Assembly: GCF_014138265.1 (NCBI RefSeq)
Contig: NZ_JACGXL010000001.1
Span: 186,001 to 250,000, forward strand
Source of the DNA: Dokdonella fugitiva
Lineage (GTDB): Bacteria; Pseudomonadota; Gammaproteobacteria; Xanthomonadales; Rhodanobacteraceae
Direction: 5' to 3'
DNA: 64,000 nucleotides
Shown: positions 35,321 to 48,411 of the stretch, piece by piece
How the letters are laid out: the number at the start of each line of letters is the position of its first letter
Position numbering within the stretch: position 1 is the stretch's first letter
The notes under the pieces: model-generated
What the model was told of the DNA's origin: nothing
The model's database searches: none
Seen by the model: only the letters and a program-made list of their open reading frames with translations
Program-made: the position numbers and the translations under genes

Positions 35321-36046
35321 TCAGTCGCGATGCGCGGCGTTGCGGTCGCGGCCAGCACCGAGGCGCCGGTCGATGCCGCCGAACAGCTTCTTGAACAGGC
35401 GCGACAGCTTGCCGCGCTGCGTCTTGCGCAGCTTTTCTTCTTCGCTCGTGAGCCAAGCGACCTGGATCACGCGACGCTCGCCCTCGTGCGGCAGGTGGCC
35501 GTGGAAGGAATTGTCGGCACGACGGAACGCGACGAGGTGGCCGTACAGCGGGCGCACCTCGGGTACGACGAGGTCGTCGATGTCGTCGATGCGGTTGAGG
35601 AAGCGGAAGCAGCCCTCGCTGATGTCCGGCCAGCTTTCGTTCAGGTAGACGAGGGCGGTCACGACCTTCGAGCGGCTGTCGGTATGGATCGTGCCGTGGC
35701 GCTTGTTCAGCGAGCGGCAGATCGTCACGAGGTGCGGCTTGTCGCCGAGGTCGGGGATGCCGAGGCGCGCGCCGATCGCATTCGCGAACGCGGGCGCGGT
35801 GAGGTCGTCGACCAGGCGGTTCACGCTCGGCCCGCAATCGCGGGCTTCGTGCGGGAAGAATCCTGCGTTCGGATAGCGCGGGAAGTCGCGCGCGAGTTCC
35901 GCCGCCGCCGCTGCCGGCAGCTGTCCACGCGCGATCAGGAACGGGAACGGCTGGTCGCGGACGAGGGTGTCGGCGTGGTCGAGGCGCCGCGGCTCGAGCA
36001 GGCTGTCGGCCGCGGGGTCGTTCAGGGTTTCGGCGGCTGCGTTCAT
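35321..36046 (-). CDS. 2-oxoglutarate/Fe(II)-dependent oxygenase
   Basis: 241 aa. The HxD iron motif is H121-T-D123 (GTIHTDS); the distal His is in NSFHGHLPH (H182 or H184), followed by ERRVIQVAW with the 2-oxoglutarate-binding Arg. The fold resembles proline-hydroxylase-like 2OG oxygenases. The C-terminal 40 residues are very basic ([17 protein letters not shown]), perhaps membrane-associating. First gene of the minus-strand run; divergent from carA across 204 bp. Substrate unknown. Confidence 0.85.
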   Translation of the reverse strand: MNAAAETLNDPAADSLLEPRRLDHADTLVRDQPFPFLIARGQLPAAAAAELARDFPRYPNAGFFPHEARDCGPSVNRLVDDLTAPAFANAIGARLGIPDLGDKPHLVTICRSLNKRHGTIHTDSRSKVVTALVYLNESWPDISEGCFRFLNRIDDIDDLVVPEVRPLYGHLVAFRRADNSFHGHLPHEGERRVIQVAWLTSEEEKLRKTQRGKLSRLFKKLFGGIDRRLGAGRDRNAAHRD

Positions 36047-36103
36047 GCGGTCAGGGAAGTCGGAACGGCGCCACGGATTGTAGTGCCGCGGCCGTCGCGC
36101 AGG

Positions 36104-36132
36104 TGGACAGGGGAGCGCGCGACCCCTAGAAT
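36104..36132 (+). promoter_or_regulatory. Candidate sigma-70 promoter of the car operon
   Basis: TGGACA (36104-36109), a 17-bp spacer and TAGAAT (36127-36132) match the sigma-70 consensus at 5/6 and 5/6 positions. It would start transcription about 110 bp before carA. The leader up to 36250 includes GGGTGC-TGTC-GCACCC, a 6-bp hairpin. Confidence 0.7.
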
Positions 36133-36250
36133 TTGTGCTCGCCTTGATTCCTCACCACGCCCCACGGACCGGCACGTGCCAGCCCGCGGGTGCTGTCGCA
36201 CCCGGTGTCGACGCGGTGACGACACCTTTCCCTCATCCTTGGGCGAACGC

Positions 36251-37390
36251 ATGACGATTCCAGCTCTCCTCGCACTCGCCGACGGCAACATCTTCCGCGG
36301 CATTTCCATCGGCGCGGAGGGGCGGACCAGTGGCGAAGTCGTGTTCAACACGGCGATGACCGGCTACCAGGAGATCCTCACCGATCCCTCGTACGCGCAG
36401 CAGATCGTCACGCTGACCTATCCGCACATCGGCAACACCGGCTGCAACGCCGAGGACGGCGAATCGCCGCGCGTGCACGCGGCCGGCCTGGTCATCCGCG
36501 ACCTGCCGCTCGCGGCGAGCAACTGGCGCTCGCAGGAACCGCTCGACGCGTACCTCGAGCGCAACGGCATCGTCGCGATCGCGGAGATCGACACGCGCCG
36601 CCTGACCCGCATCCTGCGCGACAGCGGTGCACAGAACGGCTGCATTCTCGCCGGCGCGCACGCGTCCGACGAGGATGCGCTCGCCGCGGCACGCGCGTTC
36701 CCCGGACTCAAGGGCGCCGATCTCGCCAAGGTCGTGTCCGTGCGCGAGCGCCACGCGTGGCGCGCCGGCAGCTACGATCTCGACAAGGCTGCTTTCACGC
36801 AACCGGGCACGCGCTTCCGCGTCGTCGCGTACGACTTCGGCGTCAAGCAGAACATCCTGCGCATGCTCGCCGACCGCGGCTGCGAGATCACCGTGGTGCC
36901 GGCGCAGACGCCGGCGAGCGAAGTCTTCGCGCTGCGCCCGGACGGCGTGTTCCTGTCCAACGGCCCGGGCGACCCGGAGCCGTGCGACTACGCGATCGCC
37001 GCGATCCGCGAATTCATCCGCGCGAAGGTGCCGACCTTCGGCATCTGCCTCGGCCACCAGCTGCTCGGCCTCGCGGTCGGCGCGCGCACGTTGAAGATGA
37101 AGTTCGGTCACCACGGCGCGAACCATCCGGTGATCGACCTCGATACCGGTCGCGTGATGATCTCGAGCCAGAACCACGGCTTCGCGGTCGACGAGGCAAC
37201 GCTGCCGGCGAACGCGCGGGCGACGCATCGCTCGCTGTTCGACGGTTCGCTGCAAGGCATTGCGCTGGCCGATGCGCCGGCGTTCGGCTTCCAGGGGCAC
37301 CCGGAAGCAAGTCCCGGCCCGCACGACGTGGCCGGTTTGTTCGATCGGTTCATCCACCTCATGGAGGCGCGCGCGGCTGCCGCGGCGTAG
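36251..37390 (+). CDS. carA: Carbamoyl-phosphate synthase small subunit (glutaminase)
   Basis: 379 aa, standard length. It releases ammonia from glutamine for CarB, feeding arginine and pyrimidine synthesis. The class-I glutamine amidotransferase triad is present: Cys in FGICLGHQ and the His/Glu pair in [10 protein letters not shown]. The N-terminal domain includes [28 protein letters not shown] 36251 is the family start ([17 protein letters not shown]). It is separated from carB by a small exported-protein gene. Confidence 0.98.
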   Translation: MTIPALLALADGNIFRGISIGAEGRTSGEVVFNTAMTGYQEILTDPSYAQQIVTLTYPHIGNTGCNAEDGESPRVHAAGLVIRDLPLAASNWRSQEPLDAYLERNGIVAIAEIDTRRLTRILRDSGAQNGCILAGAHASDEDALAAARAFPGLKGADLAKVVSVRERHAWRAGSYDLDKAAFTQPGTRFRVVAYDFGVKQNILRMLADRGCEITVVPAQTPASEVFALRPDGVFLSNGPGDPEPCDYAIAAIREFIRAKVPTFGICLGHQLLGLAVGARTLKMKFGHHGANHPVIDLDTGRVMISSQNHGFAVDEATLPANARATHRSLFDGSLQGIALADAPAFGFQGHPEASPGPHDVAGLFDRFIHLMEARAAAAA

Positions 37391-37395
37391 ACGAC

Positions 37396-37831
37396 ATGCT
37401 CAAGCATCGTTCCCTGACCTGTGCTCTCGTGGCTGCCGTGACCCTGTTCGGCGCCGACGTCGCGCTCGCGCGCAAGCCGCACCACGCCACCGCGCAGAAG
37501 GACCCGGCGCCCGTCGCCGAGGCGGCCAAGCCTCAGCCGACCGGCAAGCTCGTCGAGTACGCCGAACTCGAACAGCACGTCGGCAGCGACATCATCGTCG
37601 AGACCACGCTACACACGGTCCGCCGCGGCAAGCTGATCAAGTACACGAACCCGGGCCTGACCATCCAGCTCGGTCCGGAACACGGCGGCGTCGAACTGTC
37701 GGTTCCGCGCGAAACGGTGCGCAACGTGAGCCTCGTCATCGAGCCGGCGCCGGACGCGGAGAAGCCCGCCGAGGCCGCCAAGCCCGCGGATGCGGGCAAG
37801 CCGGCGCAGCCGCAGAACACGGGTGCGGGCA

Positions 37832-37848
<17 letters not shown>
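37396..37848 (+). CDS. Small exported protein encoded between carA and carB
   Basis: 150 aa with a signal peptide (cleavage near ALARK). The mature part has a low-complexity Lys/Ala/Pro N-terminus, a compact central domain ([43 protein letters not shown]...[14 protein letters not shown]) and an Ala/Lys/Pro-rich tail ([17 protein letters not shown]). The middle looks like a small beta barrel. It starts 6 nt after carA and its 3' end overlaps carB by 17 nt. An envelope protein wired into carbamoyl-phosphate synthesis; function unknown. Confidence 0.85.
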
Positions 37849-41067
<3,219 letters not shown>

Positions 41068-41071
<4 letters not shown>

Positions 41072-41547
41072 AGCGACCGCCGATGACGAAGAAGGGCGCC
41101 GACCGCCTGCGCACCGAACTGGACCGCCTGAAGTCGGAAGAGCGACCGCGCATCATCGCAGCGATCGCCGAGGCGCGCGCGCACGGCGACCTCAAGGAGA
41201 ACGCCGAGTACCACGCCGCGCGCGAGATGCAGGGCTTCATCGAAGGACGCATCCAGGAACTCGAAGGCACGCTGTCGCACGCCGAAGTCATCGACGTGAC
41301 TCGCCTCAACGCCGGCACGCGCATCGTGTTCGGTGCGACCGTCGACCTCTCCGACGAGGATTCCGGCGAGGAGATCAGTTACCAGATCGTCGGCGACCTC
41401 GAAGCCGACATCAAGCAGCGCCTGATCTCGGTATCGTCGCCGTTCGCGCGCGCGCTGATCGGCAAGAGCGAAGGCGACAGCTTCGAATTCCAGGCGCCGA
41501 ACGGCACGCGCAACTACGAAATCACCGGCGTACGCTACGAGGACTGA
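41068..41547 (+). CDS. greA: Transcription elongation factor GreA
   Basis: 159 aa. The N-terminal coiled coil (residues 1-75) includes [16 protein letters not shown] with the acidic tip residues that stimulate RNA cleavage in backtracked RNA polymerase. The C-terminal FKBP-like domain has [37 protein letters not shown] overlap with carB indicates coupling; carA-carB-greA is conserved in gammaproteobacteria. Confidence 0.98.
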
Positions 41548-41562
41548 ACGCGCGCCGCCGCG

Positions 41563-43329
41563 ATGAAGCCGATCGTGATCCGCCGCCGCTCGGCGGCGAC
41601 GCGCGACGACTGGCCGGTCGACCTGCACCCGCTCGTCGCGCGCGTGTACGCCGCGCGCGGCGTCGCCGCCGCGGAGGCCGGTCCCCAACGCCTCTCCGAC
41701 CTGCTCGCACCCGCTGCGCTCGGTGGCGTCGCGCAAGCGTGCGACCTGCTCGCCGACGCGATCGCGCACGACTGGCGCATCTGCATCGTCGGCGACTTCG
41801 ATGCCGACGGCGCCACCGGCACCGCGGTCGCCGTGCGCGGTCTGCGCCTGCTCGGCGCGCGCGACGTCTGCTACCGCGTGCCGAATCGCATGGTCGACGG
41901 CTACGGCCTCGGTGTCGGCCTCGTCGATGCGCTCGCCGACATCGGGCCCGATCTCGTCGTCACGGTCGACAACGGCATCGCGAGTCATGCCGGCGTCGCC
42001 GCCGCGCGCGCACGCGGCATGCGCGTGATCGTGACCGATCATCATCTTCCCGGCCCGACGCTGCCGCCGGCCGACGCGATCGTCAATCCCAACGCGATCG
42101 CGCTCGCCGCGTGCCCGCATGCGAGCCCGCCGTGCGCGGACTGTGCCAGCGCCGGCGCGCGTGCGAGCGGCCTCGCCGGCGTTGGCGTGATGTTCTACCT
42201 GCTGCTCGCGCTGCGTGCGCGGCTTTTTCCAGGTGATGCGGCCGCGCGTCCCGATCTCGCCTCGCTGCTCGACCTCGTCGCGCTCGGCACGGTTGCCGAT
42301 CTCGTGCCGCTCGATGCGAACAACCGCATCCTCGTCGCGGCGGGGCTGCACCGGATCCGCAGCGGGCGCGCCTCCGCGGGTGTCGCGGCGCTCTATCGCG
42401 CCGCCGGCCGCGATCCGCAGCGCGCGGTCGCGGCCGACCTCGGCTACGCGCTCGGACCACGCATCAACGCGGCGGGGCGCCTCGAGGATATGAGCCTCGG
42501 CATCGAATGCCTGCTCAGCGACGACGCCGACGTCGCGTACGGGCTCGCCGAGCGGTTGTCGGCGATTAACGCGGAACGGCGCGAACTGCAGGCGGCGATG
42601 GTCGAGCAGGGCGAAGCGATGCTCGCGCGCTTCGTCGAGCGCTACCGCGACGACGCGCTGCCGTGCGGCATCGTGCTGCACGAGGCCGACTGGCATCCGG
42701 GCGTGGTCGGCCTGGTCGCGTCCAAACTCAAGGAACGGTTGAACCGTCCGGTCGTCGCGTTCGCGTGCGCGGATGGAAGCGGTGCCGAACTGCGCGGTTC
42801 CGCGCGCTCGATCGCCGGCTTCCACCTGCGCGACGCGCTCGCCGAGGTCGACGCCGCGCATCCGGGCCTGATCGGTCGGTTCGGCGGCCATGCGATGGCT
42901 GCGGGACTGAGCCTGCCCGCGGCGAACCTCGCGACGTTCGCGGCCGAGTTCGATGCGGTTGCGCGCCGCCGCCTCGACGCGGCCCAGCTCGAACGCTGCC
43001 TGTGGAGCGACGGCGAACTCGCCGCGCACGAGTTCACCGCCGACAACGCGCGTGCATTGCGCTACGCGGCACCTTGGGGGCAGGCGTTCCCGGAACCCGC
43101 GTTCGACAACGTGTTCGCGGTCGAATCCTGGCGCGCGGTCGGCGAGAAGCACCTGCGCATGCAGCTGCGACCGGAGCAGGGCGGCGACACGATCGAGGCG
43201 ATCCTGTTCGACGCCGCCGACGCTATGCCGCCGCCGTCGCGCGTGCATGCGCTGTTCCAGCTCGATCTCAACGACTGGAACGGGCGAGAGCGTCTGCAGC
43301 TGCTCGTGCGGCATCTCGAACCCGCGTAG
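41563..43329 (+). CDS. recJ: Single-stranded-DNA-specific exonuclease RecJ
   Basis: 588 aa. DHH-family motifs: IVGDFDADGATGTA (about 74-87), VTVDNGIASH, VTDHHLPGPTLPPADAIVNPN (about 158-178), and FGGHAMAAGLSL with the C-terminal DHHA1 Gly-rich loop. Digests ssDNA 5'-3' in recombination and mismatch/base-excision repair. Odd: after NPN comes a Cys-rich stretch (CPHASPPCADCASAGARASG, about 185-204) before the usual LAGVGVMFYLLLALR, longer than in typical RecJ. 15 nt after greA. Confidence 0.95.
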   Translation: MKPIVIRRRSAATRDDWPVDLHPLVARVYAARGVAAAEAGPQRLSDLLAPAALGGVAQACDLLADAIAHDWRICIVGDFDADGATGTAVAVRGLRLLGARDVCYRVPNRMVDGYGLGVGLVDALADIGPDLVVTVDNGIASHAGVAAARARGMRVIVTDHHLPGPTLPPADAIVNPNAIALAACPHASPPCADCASAGARASGLAGVGVMFYLLLALRARLFPGDAAARPDLASLLDLVALGTVADLVPLDANNRILVAAGLHRIRSGRASAGVAALYRAAGRDPQRAVAADLGYALGPRINAAGRLEDMSLGIECLLSDDADVAYGLAERLSAINAERRELQAAMVEQGEAMLARFVERYRDDALPCGIVLHEADWHPGVVGLVASKLKERLNRPVVAFACADGSGAELRGSARSIAGFHLRDALAEVDAAHPGLIGRFGGHAMAAGLSLPAANLATFAAEFDAVARRRLDAAQLERCLWSDGELAAHEFTADNARALRYAAPWGQAFPEPAFDNVFAVESWRAVGEKHLRMQLRPEQGGDTIEAILFDAADAMPPPSRVHALFQLDLNDWNGRERLQLLVRHLEPA

Positions 43330-43487
43330 GACGGGTCGAGCGGGCAGCGCGAGTCCCGTCGCAGGCCCGGGCGACGCGCCGGTTCGTCATCGGCGTCGGC
43401 GGCACGCGCTTTGCGCGTAGGGTCCTGAGATTCCAGGCTCCGAGCCCTTTTGCTACGATGCGCGATTCCGCTTTCCGGACCACACAC

Positions 43488-44613
43488 ATGATCGAAACCA
43501 ATCCGATCCATGCGCGCATCGCCGATCTCAAGGATCGCGTGGCGTCGCTCAGGGGGTATCTTTGACTTCGATGCCAAGGCCGAACGGCTCGAAGAAGTAA
43601 CGCGCGAACTCGAAAGCCCCGACGTCTGGGACAACCCGCAGCGCGCGCAGGACCTCGGCAAGGAACGCGCGAGCCTAGAGCGCATCGTCGGCGGCATCCG
43701 CAGCCTCACCGACAGCCTCGGCGAAGCCGGCGACCTGCTCGACCTCGCGATCGCCGAGAGCGACGAAGGCACGGCGATCGCGGTGTCCGACGACGTCGAA
43801 GCGTTGACCACCAAGGTCGAGAAGCTCGAGTTCCAGCGCATGTTCTCCGGAGAGATGGACGGCGCCAACGCGTTCGTCGACATCCAGGCCGGCGCGGGCG
43901 GCACCGAGGCGCAGGACTGGGCCGAGATGCTGCTGCGCATGTACCTGCGCTGGGCCGAAGCGAAGGGCTGGAAGACCGAGCTGCTCGAAGCGAGCGCGGG
44001 CGAAGTCGCCGGCATCAAGAGCGCGACGTTCCGCGTCGAGGGCGACTACGCCTACGGCTGGCTGAAGACCGAGATCGGCGTGCACCGCCTCGTGCGCAAG
44101 TCGCCGTTCGACTCCGACAACCGCCGCCACACGAGCTTCACCTCGGTGTTCGTTTCGCCCGAAGTCGACGACGACATCGACATCGAGATCAACCCGGCGG
44201 ACCTCAAGACCGACGTCTACCGTTCGTCCGGCGCCGGTGGCCAGCACGTCAACAAGACCGAGTCGGCGGTGCGCATCACGCACGTGCCGAGCGGCGTCGT
44301 CGTCGCCTGCCAGACCGAGCGCAGCCAGCATGCGAACCGCGACCGCGCGATGAAGATGCTGAAGGCGAAGCTGTACGAGATCGAGTTGCAGAAGCGCAAT
44401 GCCGAGAAGGACGCGCTCGAGGCGACCAAGTCCGACATCGGCTGGGGCAGCCAGATCCGCAACTACGTGCTCGACCAGAGCCGCATCAAGGACCTGCGCA
44501 CCGGCATCGAACGCAGCGACACGCAGAAGGTGCTCGACGGCGACCTCGACGAGTTCATCGAGGGCAGCCTCAAGGCCGGCCTCGAGGCGGGCGCGAAACG
44601 CATCGACGCCTGA
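43488..44613 (+). CDS. prfB: Peptide chain release factor 2, with programmed +1 frameshift
   Basis: The first 25 codons run from ATG 43488 to CTT 43560-43562, where an in-frame TGA (43563-43565) follows. The sequence AGGGGGTATCTTTGAC has the internal Shine-Dalgarno and the slippery CTT-TGA-C known from most prfB genes. After a +1 shift, reading resumes at GAC 43564 and gives a 374-aa RF2. [13 protein letters not shown] (RF2 SPF anticodon-like tripeptide) and [15 protein letters not shown] (GGQ) are intact. RF2 thus controls its own synthesis by terminating at UGA. It is not a pseudogene. Confidence 0.98.
43560..43566 (+). promoter_or_regulatory. prfB +1 frameshift site
   Basis: CTTTGAC: peptidyl-tRNA slips from CUU to UUU when the UGA is decoded slowly. 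The stimulatory AGGGGG (43551-43556) lies 3 nt upstream of CTT, the canonical spacing. Confidence 0.97.
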
Positions 44614-44621
44614 GGCTAATT

Positions 44622-44647
44622 GCGCCCCTCCCGTGCAGGAGGGGCGC
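44622..44647. terminator. Bidirectional-type hairpin between prfB and a convergent gene
   Basis: GCGCCCCTCC / GGAGGGGCGC, a perfect 10-bp stem with loop CGTGCA, 8 nt after the prfB stop and 21 nt from the end of the convergent gene. T-runs are absent on the plus strand; AATTAG follows on the minus strand. Confidence 0.6.
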
Positions 44648-44668
44648 GGTCCCCATGCTCGTGCGCGA

Positions 44669-45454
44669 TTACTGCGCCGCGAGGTCCGGTCGATACGCGA
44701 ACACCGTGTACTGCGTGTCTTCGAGCGCGCCGCCGAACTGCTTGAGCGTCGCGCCCGCGGCGTCCTCGGAGCCGAGCGATTTCGCGAGCAACGCGCGCAC
44801 CGAGGGGTCCGGATCGGCCATCTCGGCGAAGCTCTTCATCGGCATCACCACGCGCAGGCGATCGTCGCCGCCGATGAGCCATGCGAGGCGGTACGGGTAC
44901 GGCCATTTCGCGTCGGTGATCGCCTTCTGGATCTTCTCGAGCGCGGCCATCAGGTCGCCGCGCGCGCCGGGCTTGAGGCGCCACGACGTCACGCCCACGT
45001 ACTTGTAATCCGTGCTGTCGATCCAGTGGCTGTGCGCGATATCGGTTTCCTCGTAGTAGTGCTCCTCGCGCGCGACGTGCATGCCGAGCTGCTGCTGGTA
45101 AGCCTCTTCGGCCTTGGCCTTGGTCGACCACGCCTCCTCGGCGTCGAAGTCCTTCCAGGCGTGGTTGTCGGAGCGGATCACGTAGTAGGTGAGATCGCTG
45201 CCTGCGATCGGCTGGTACATCACCCAGGTGAACGGTTCGCCCGCCTTCTTGCGCCAGGCGGCGTGTTCCCTGACGCCCGCCTCGAACGCCTTGGCCTCGC
45301 CCGGCTTGGGCCACAGCACCCATCGGTCGGCGATGTTCCCGGCAGCGGCCTCGGGTGCGGCCTTGTCCGCCGCGATGGCGGCGACCCCCGGTAGCAGCAC
45401 GAACACCAGCGCCAGCAGTGCAACGAGCGCCGAACGGCAACGTCGAGCTTTCAT
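44669..45454 (-). CDS. Exported protein of unknown function
   Basis: 261 aa with a signal peptide ([28 protein letters not shown]). The mature part contains [60 protein letters not shown], which has the strand/helix rhythm of dimeric alpha-beta-barrel (ABM/NIPSNAP-like) domains, possibly twice. I do not recognise the family. AGGAGGG precedes the ATG. It is inverted between prfB and lysS, two genes that are adjacent in many gammaproteobacteria. Confidence 0.75.
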   Translation of the reverse strand: MKARRCRSALVALLALVFVLLPGVAAIAADKAAPEAAAGNIADRWVLWPKPGEAKAFEAGVREHAAWRKKAGEPFTWVMYQPIAGSDLTYYVIRSDNHAWKDFDAEEAWSTKAKAEEAYQQQLGMHVAREEHYYEETDIAHSHWIDSTDYKYVGVTSWRLKPGARGDLMAALEKIQKAITDAKWPYPYRLAWLIGGDDRLRVVMPMKSFAEMADPDPSVRALLAKSLGSEDAAGATLKQFGGALEDTQYTVFAYRPDLAAQ

Positions 45455-45663
45455 GGCTTCCCTCCTGGGTGGTTGCGGACCCCGTGGAGCGGCGAACCGC
45501 CGATCCGGCGGGGCGTGGAGTATGCGCTTCGTAAACTGGGATCGCGTCGTGGGCGCGCGCCGGCCTGCCTGGATTACACTATCGAGCTTTGCCGTCGCGG
45601 CATCGAAAGCGATTTTTCGAGCCGCCCGATACGCGACTTCACCGAGATCGAACCAAGGCCGCC

Positions 45664-47181
45664 ATGAGCGATAGCGACGACATCCTGCCGCCCGACGAGA
45701 ACAAGCTGATCGCCGAGCGTCGCGAGAAATTGCGCGCATTGCGCACGCAGGGTGTGGCGTTCCCCAATGATTTCCGCGTCGATGCATTCGCGGGCGACCT
45801 GCAGGCGGAATTCGCCGACACCGAGCGCTGGAGCGCGGAGGCGATCGACGGCGCGGCGCGTCGTGTCGCCGTCGCCGGTCGCATCGTGCTGAAACGCGTG
45901 CAGGGCAAGGTCAGCTTCGTGCAGATCCAGGACCTGTCCGGTCGCATCCAGCTGTTCATCCACCAGGGAACCGTCGGCGACACCTACGACGCGTTCAAGG
46001 GCTGGGACGTCGGCGACATCGTCGGCGCCGAAGGCGCGCTCATGCGCACGAAGACCGGCGAGCTGTCGGTCAAGGTCGACGCGCTGCGCCTGCTGACCAA
46101 GTCGCTGCGCCCGTTGCCGGACAAGTTCCACGGACTCGCCGACGTCGAGCAGCGCTATCGCCAGCGCTACGTCGACCTCATCGTCACGCCCGAATCGCGC
46201 CGCGTGTTCGAGCTGCGCTCGGCGATGATCCGCTTCATGCGCCAGTGGCTCGAAGCGTCGCCGCGCCGCTTCATGGAAGTCGAGACGCCGATGATGCACC
46301 CGATCCCCGGCGGCGCGACGGCGAAGCCGTTCGTCACGCACCACAACGCGCTGGACCTGCAGATGTACCTGCGCGTCGCGCCGGAGCTCTACCTCAAGCG
46401 CCTCGTCGTCGGTGGTTTCGAACGCGTCTACGAGATCAACCGCAATTTCCGCAACGAGGGCGTGTCGACGCGGCACAACCCCGAATTCACCATGCTCGAG
46501 CTGTACCAGGCCTACGCGACCTACACCGAGGTGATGGACCTCACCGAGGCGATGATCCGCGAGACCGCGCAGGCGACGCTCGGCCGCACCGGCCTCGCGT
46601 GGGAGGGGCAGGCGATCGACCTCGGGCCGCCGTTCCGCCGCTGGGCGATGGCGGAGGCGGTGCGCCACCACAACCCGGAGATCGGCGAACACGAGCTGCG
46701 CGACCGCGAAGCACTCGCGCGCCACTGCGCTCGCCTCGGCATCCACGTCAAGCCGGGCCACGGCTGGGGCAAGCTGCTGCTCGAACTGTTCGAGGCGACC
46801 GTCGAAGGCACGCTCGTCCAGCCGACCTTCATCACCGACTACCCGACCGAAGTGTCGCCGCTCGCGCGCGCGAGCGACCATGACCCGGAAGTCACCGACC
46901 GCTTCGAGCTGTTCATCGGCGCGAAGGAAATGGCGAACGGCTTCTCCGAGCTCAACGACCCCGAGGACCAGGCCGCGCGCTTCCGCGCCCAGGTCGCCGC
47001 CAAGGACGCCGGCGACGACGAGGCGATGCATTTCGACGCCGACTACATCCGCGCGCTCGAGGTCGGCATGCCGCCGACCGGCGGCCTCGGCGTCGGCATC
47101 GACCGCCTCGTGATGTTCTTCGCCGACGTGCCGTCGATCCGCGACGTTCTGCTGTTTCCCTACATGCGCCCGGAAGCTTGA
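45664..47181 (+). CDS. lysS: Lysyl-tRNA synthetase, class II
   Basis: 505 aa from ATG 45664. OB-fold anticodon domain ([29 protein letters not shown], about 67-95). Class II motifs: [22 protein letters not shown] (motif 1), [33 protein letters not shown] (motif 2) and [13 protein letters not shown] (motif 3). Charges tRNA-Lys. An in-frame upstream extension (to 45589) looks unrelated to the family. Confidence 0.98.
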   Translation: MSDSDDILPPDENKLIAERREKLRALRTQGVAFPNDFRVDAFAGDLQAEFADTERWSAEAIDGAARRVAVAGRIVLKRVQGKVSFVQIQDLSGRIQLFIHQGTVGDTYDAFKGWDVGDIVGAEGALMRTKTGELSVKVDALRLLTKSLRPLPDKFHGLADVEQRYRQRYVDLIVTPESRRVFELRSAMIRFMRQWLEASPRRFMEVETPMMHPIPGGATAKPFVTHHNALDLQMYLRVAPELYLKRLVVGGFERVYEINRNFRNEGVSTRHNPEFTMLELYQAYATYTEVMDLTEAMIRETAQATLGRTGLAWEGQAIDLGPPFRRWAMAEAVRHHNPEIGEHELRDREALARHCARLGIHVKPGHGWGKLLLELFEATVEGTLVQPTFITDYPTEVSPLARASDHDPEVTDRFELFIGAKEMANGFSELNDPEDQAARFRAQVAAKDAGDDEAMHFDADYIRALEVGMPPTGGLGVGIDRLVMFFADVPSIRDVLLFPYMRPEA

Positions 47182-47329
47182 TCCGCGAGGCTGCCCGTGC
47201 CCAAGGGATACTTGTGGACGGGCGGGCGCGCCAGCGTGCTAACCTAGGGAAGAAATCGCCTGCGCCTGAACCGCGCAGCGACGAGTGTTTTTCCCCTGAG
47301 CGTCCCGCAACGCGTTCGCGGAGAGTTGC

Positions 47330-48379
47330 GTGAATGTATTGATCGTCGATGACCAGTCTTCGGCTCGCACCATGCTCCGGCATGTGGTCGAGGCGATCGG
47401 CCCGGGCGTCCACACCGCCGATTTCGGCAACCCGGTCGAGGCGCTGCGCTGGTCCGAGGCGCACGCGACCGACCTCGTCCTGCTCGACTACCGCATGCCG
47501 GACATGGACGGGCTCGAGTTCGCGCGCCGCTTCCGTCGCTCGCTGTCGCGTCGCGACGTGCCGATCGTGCTGATCAGCGTCGTCGGCGACGAACCGGTGC
47601 GGCAGGCCGCGCTCGAGGCGGGCGTCATCGATTTCCTGGTCAAGCCGGTGCGCCCGCGCGAGCTGCGCACGCGCTGCAAGAACCTGCTGCAGCTGCGCCA
47701 GCAGGGCGAGTCGGTCAAGGAGCGGGCCCGTTCGCTCGAGGAGCGCGTGCTCGAAGGGGTGCGCGAGGTCGAGCAGCGCGAGCGCGAAACCCTGTACCGC
47801 CTCGCCCGCGCGATCGAATACCGCGATTGCGGCACCGGTCTGCACCTGCTGCGCATGTCGCACTACGCCGAGGTGCTCGCCGAGGCACTGGGCATGAGCG
47901 AGGACGAGGTCGCGATCCTGACCTCGGCCGCGCCGCTGCACGACATCGGCAAGATCGGCATCCCCGACGCAGTCCTGCTCAAGCACGCGAGCTTGACCGA
48001 CGAGGAAATGGCGGTCATGCGCCGACACCCGTTGATCGGATACGACATCCTGCGCGACAGCAAGAGCAAGTTCGTGCAGATGGGGGCCCTGATCGCGTTG
48101 CGCCACCACGAGCGCTGGGACGGCAGTGGCTATCCGGATGGGCTGAAAGGCGAGGAAATCCCGCTGCCGGCCCGCATCGTGGCCACCGCGGACGTGTTCG
48201 ACGCGCTCACGTCGGAACGCCCGTACAAGCGTGCCTGGACGTCCGAGGAGGCGTTCGACTACATGAAGGCCCATCGTGGCACGCTTTTTGATCCTTCCTG
48301 TGTGGACGCATTGATGGCGAACGAGGTCCGCATCCTCGACATCCTCAGTGCGAAACTCGAACCACCGGGAGAAGGCTGA
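47330..48379 (+). CDS. rpfG: Response regulator with HD-GYP c-di-GMP phosphodiesterase domain
   Basis: 349 aa from GTG 47330 (GGAGAG upstream). REC domain residues 1-120 with phospho-acceptor D53 in LLDYRMPDMDG. A coiled linker (ESVKERARSLEERVLEGVREVEQ) joins the HD-GYP domain, with HDIGKIGIP (204-212) and HHERWDGSGYPDGLKGEEIPLPARIVATADVFDAL (GYP 267-269) intact. When phosphorylated by RpfC in response to DSF, it hydrolyses c-di-GMP, controlling exoenzymes, biofilm and motility in this order. 32 nt before rpfC. Confidence 0.96.
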   Translation: MNVLIVDDQSSARTMLRHVVEAIGPGVHTADFGNPVEALRWSEAHATDLVLLDYRMPDMDGLEFARRFRRSLSRRDVPIVLISVVGDEPVRQAALEAGVIDFLVKPVRPRELRTRCKNLLQLRQQGESVKERARSLEERVLEGVREVEQRERETLYRLARAIEYRDCGTGLHLLRMSHYAEVLAEALGMSEDEVAILTSAAPLHDIGKIGIPDAVLLKHASLTDEEMAVMRRHPLIGYDILRDSKSKFVQMGALIALRHHERWDGSGYPDGLKGEEIPLPARIVATADVFDALTSERPYKRAWTSEEAFDYMKAHRGTLFDPSCVDALMANEVRILDILSAKLEPPGEG

Positions 48380-48411
48380 ACGCCGCGACCCGGTCGCCGC
48401 CGAGGTAGGGC

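Noticed and set aside
33156-35837. Single 893-aa frame covering the oxygenase, Lgt-like and radical SAM genes
   Set aside because: It only partly shares text with real proteins because of overlapping frames; three separate family-matching genes explain the region.
43488-43565. Premature stop in prfB as evidence of a pseudogene
   Set aside because: It is the conserved programmed frameshift site with proper Shine-Dalgarno spacing.
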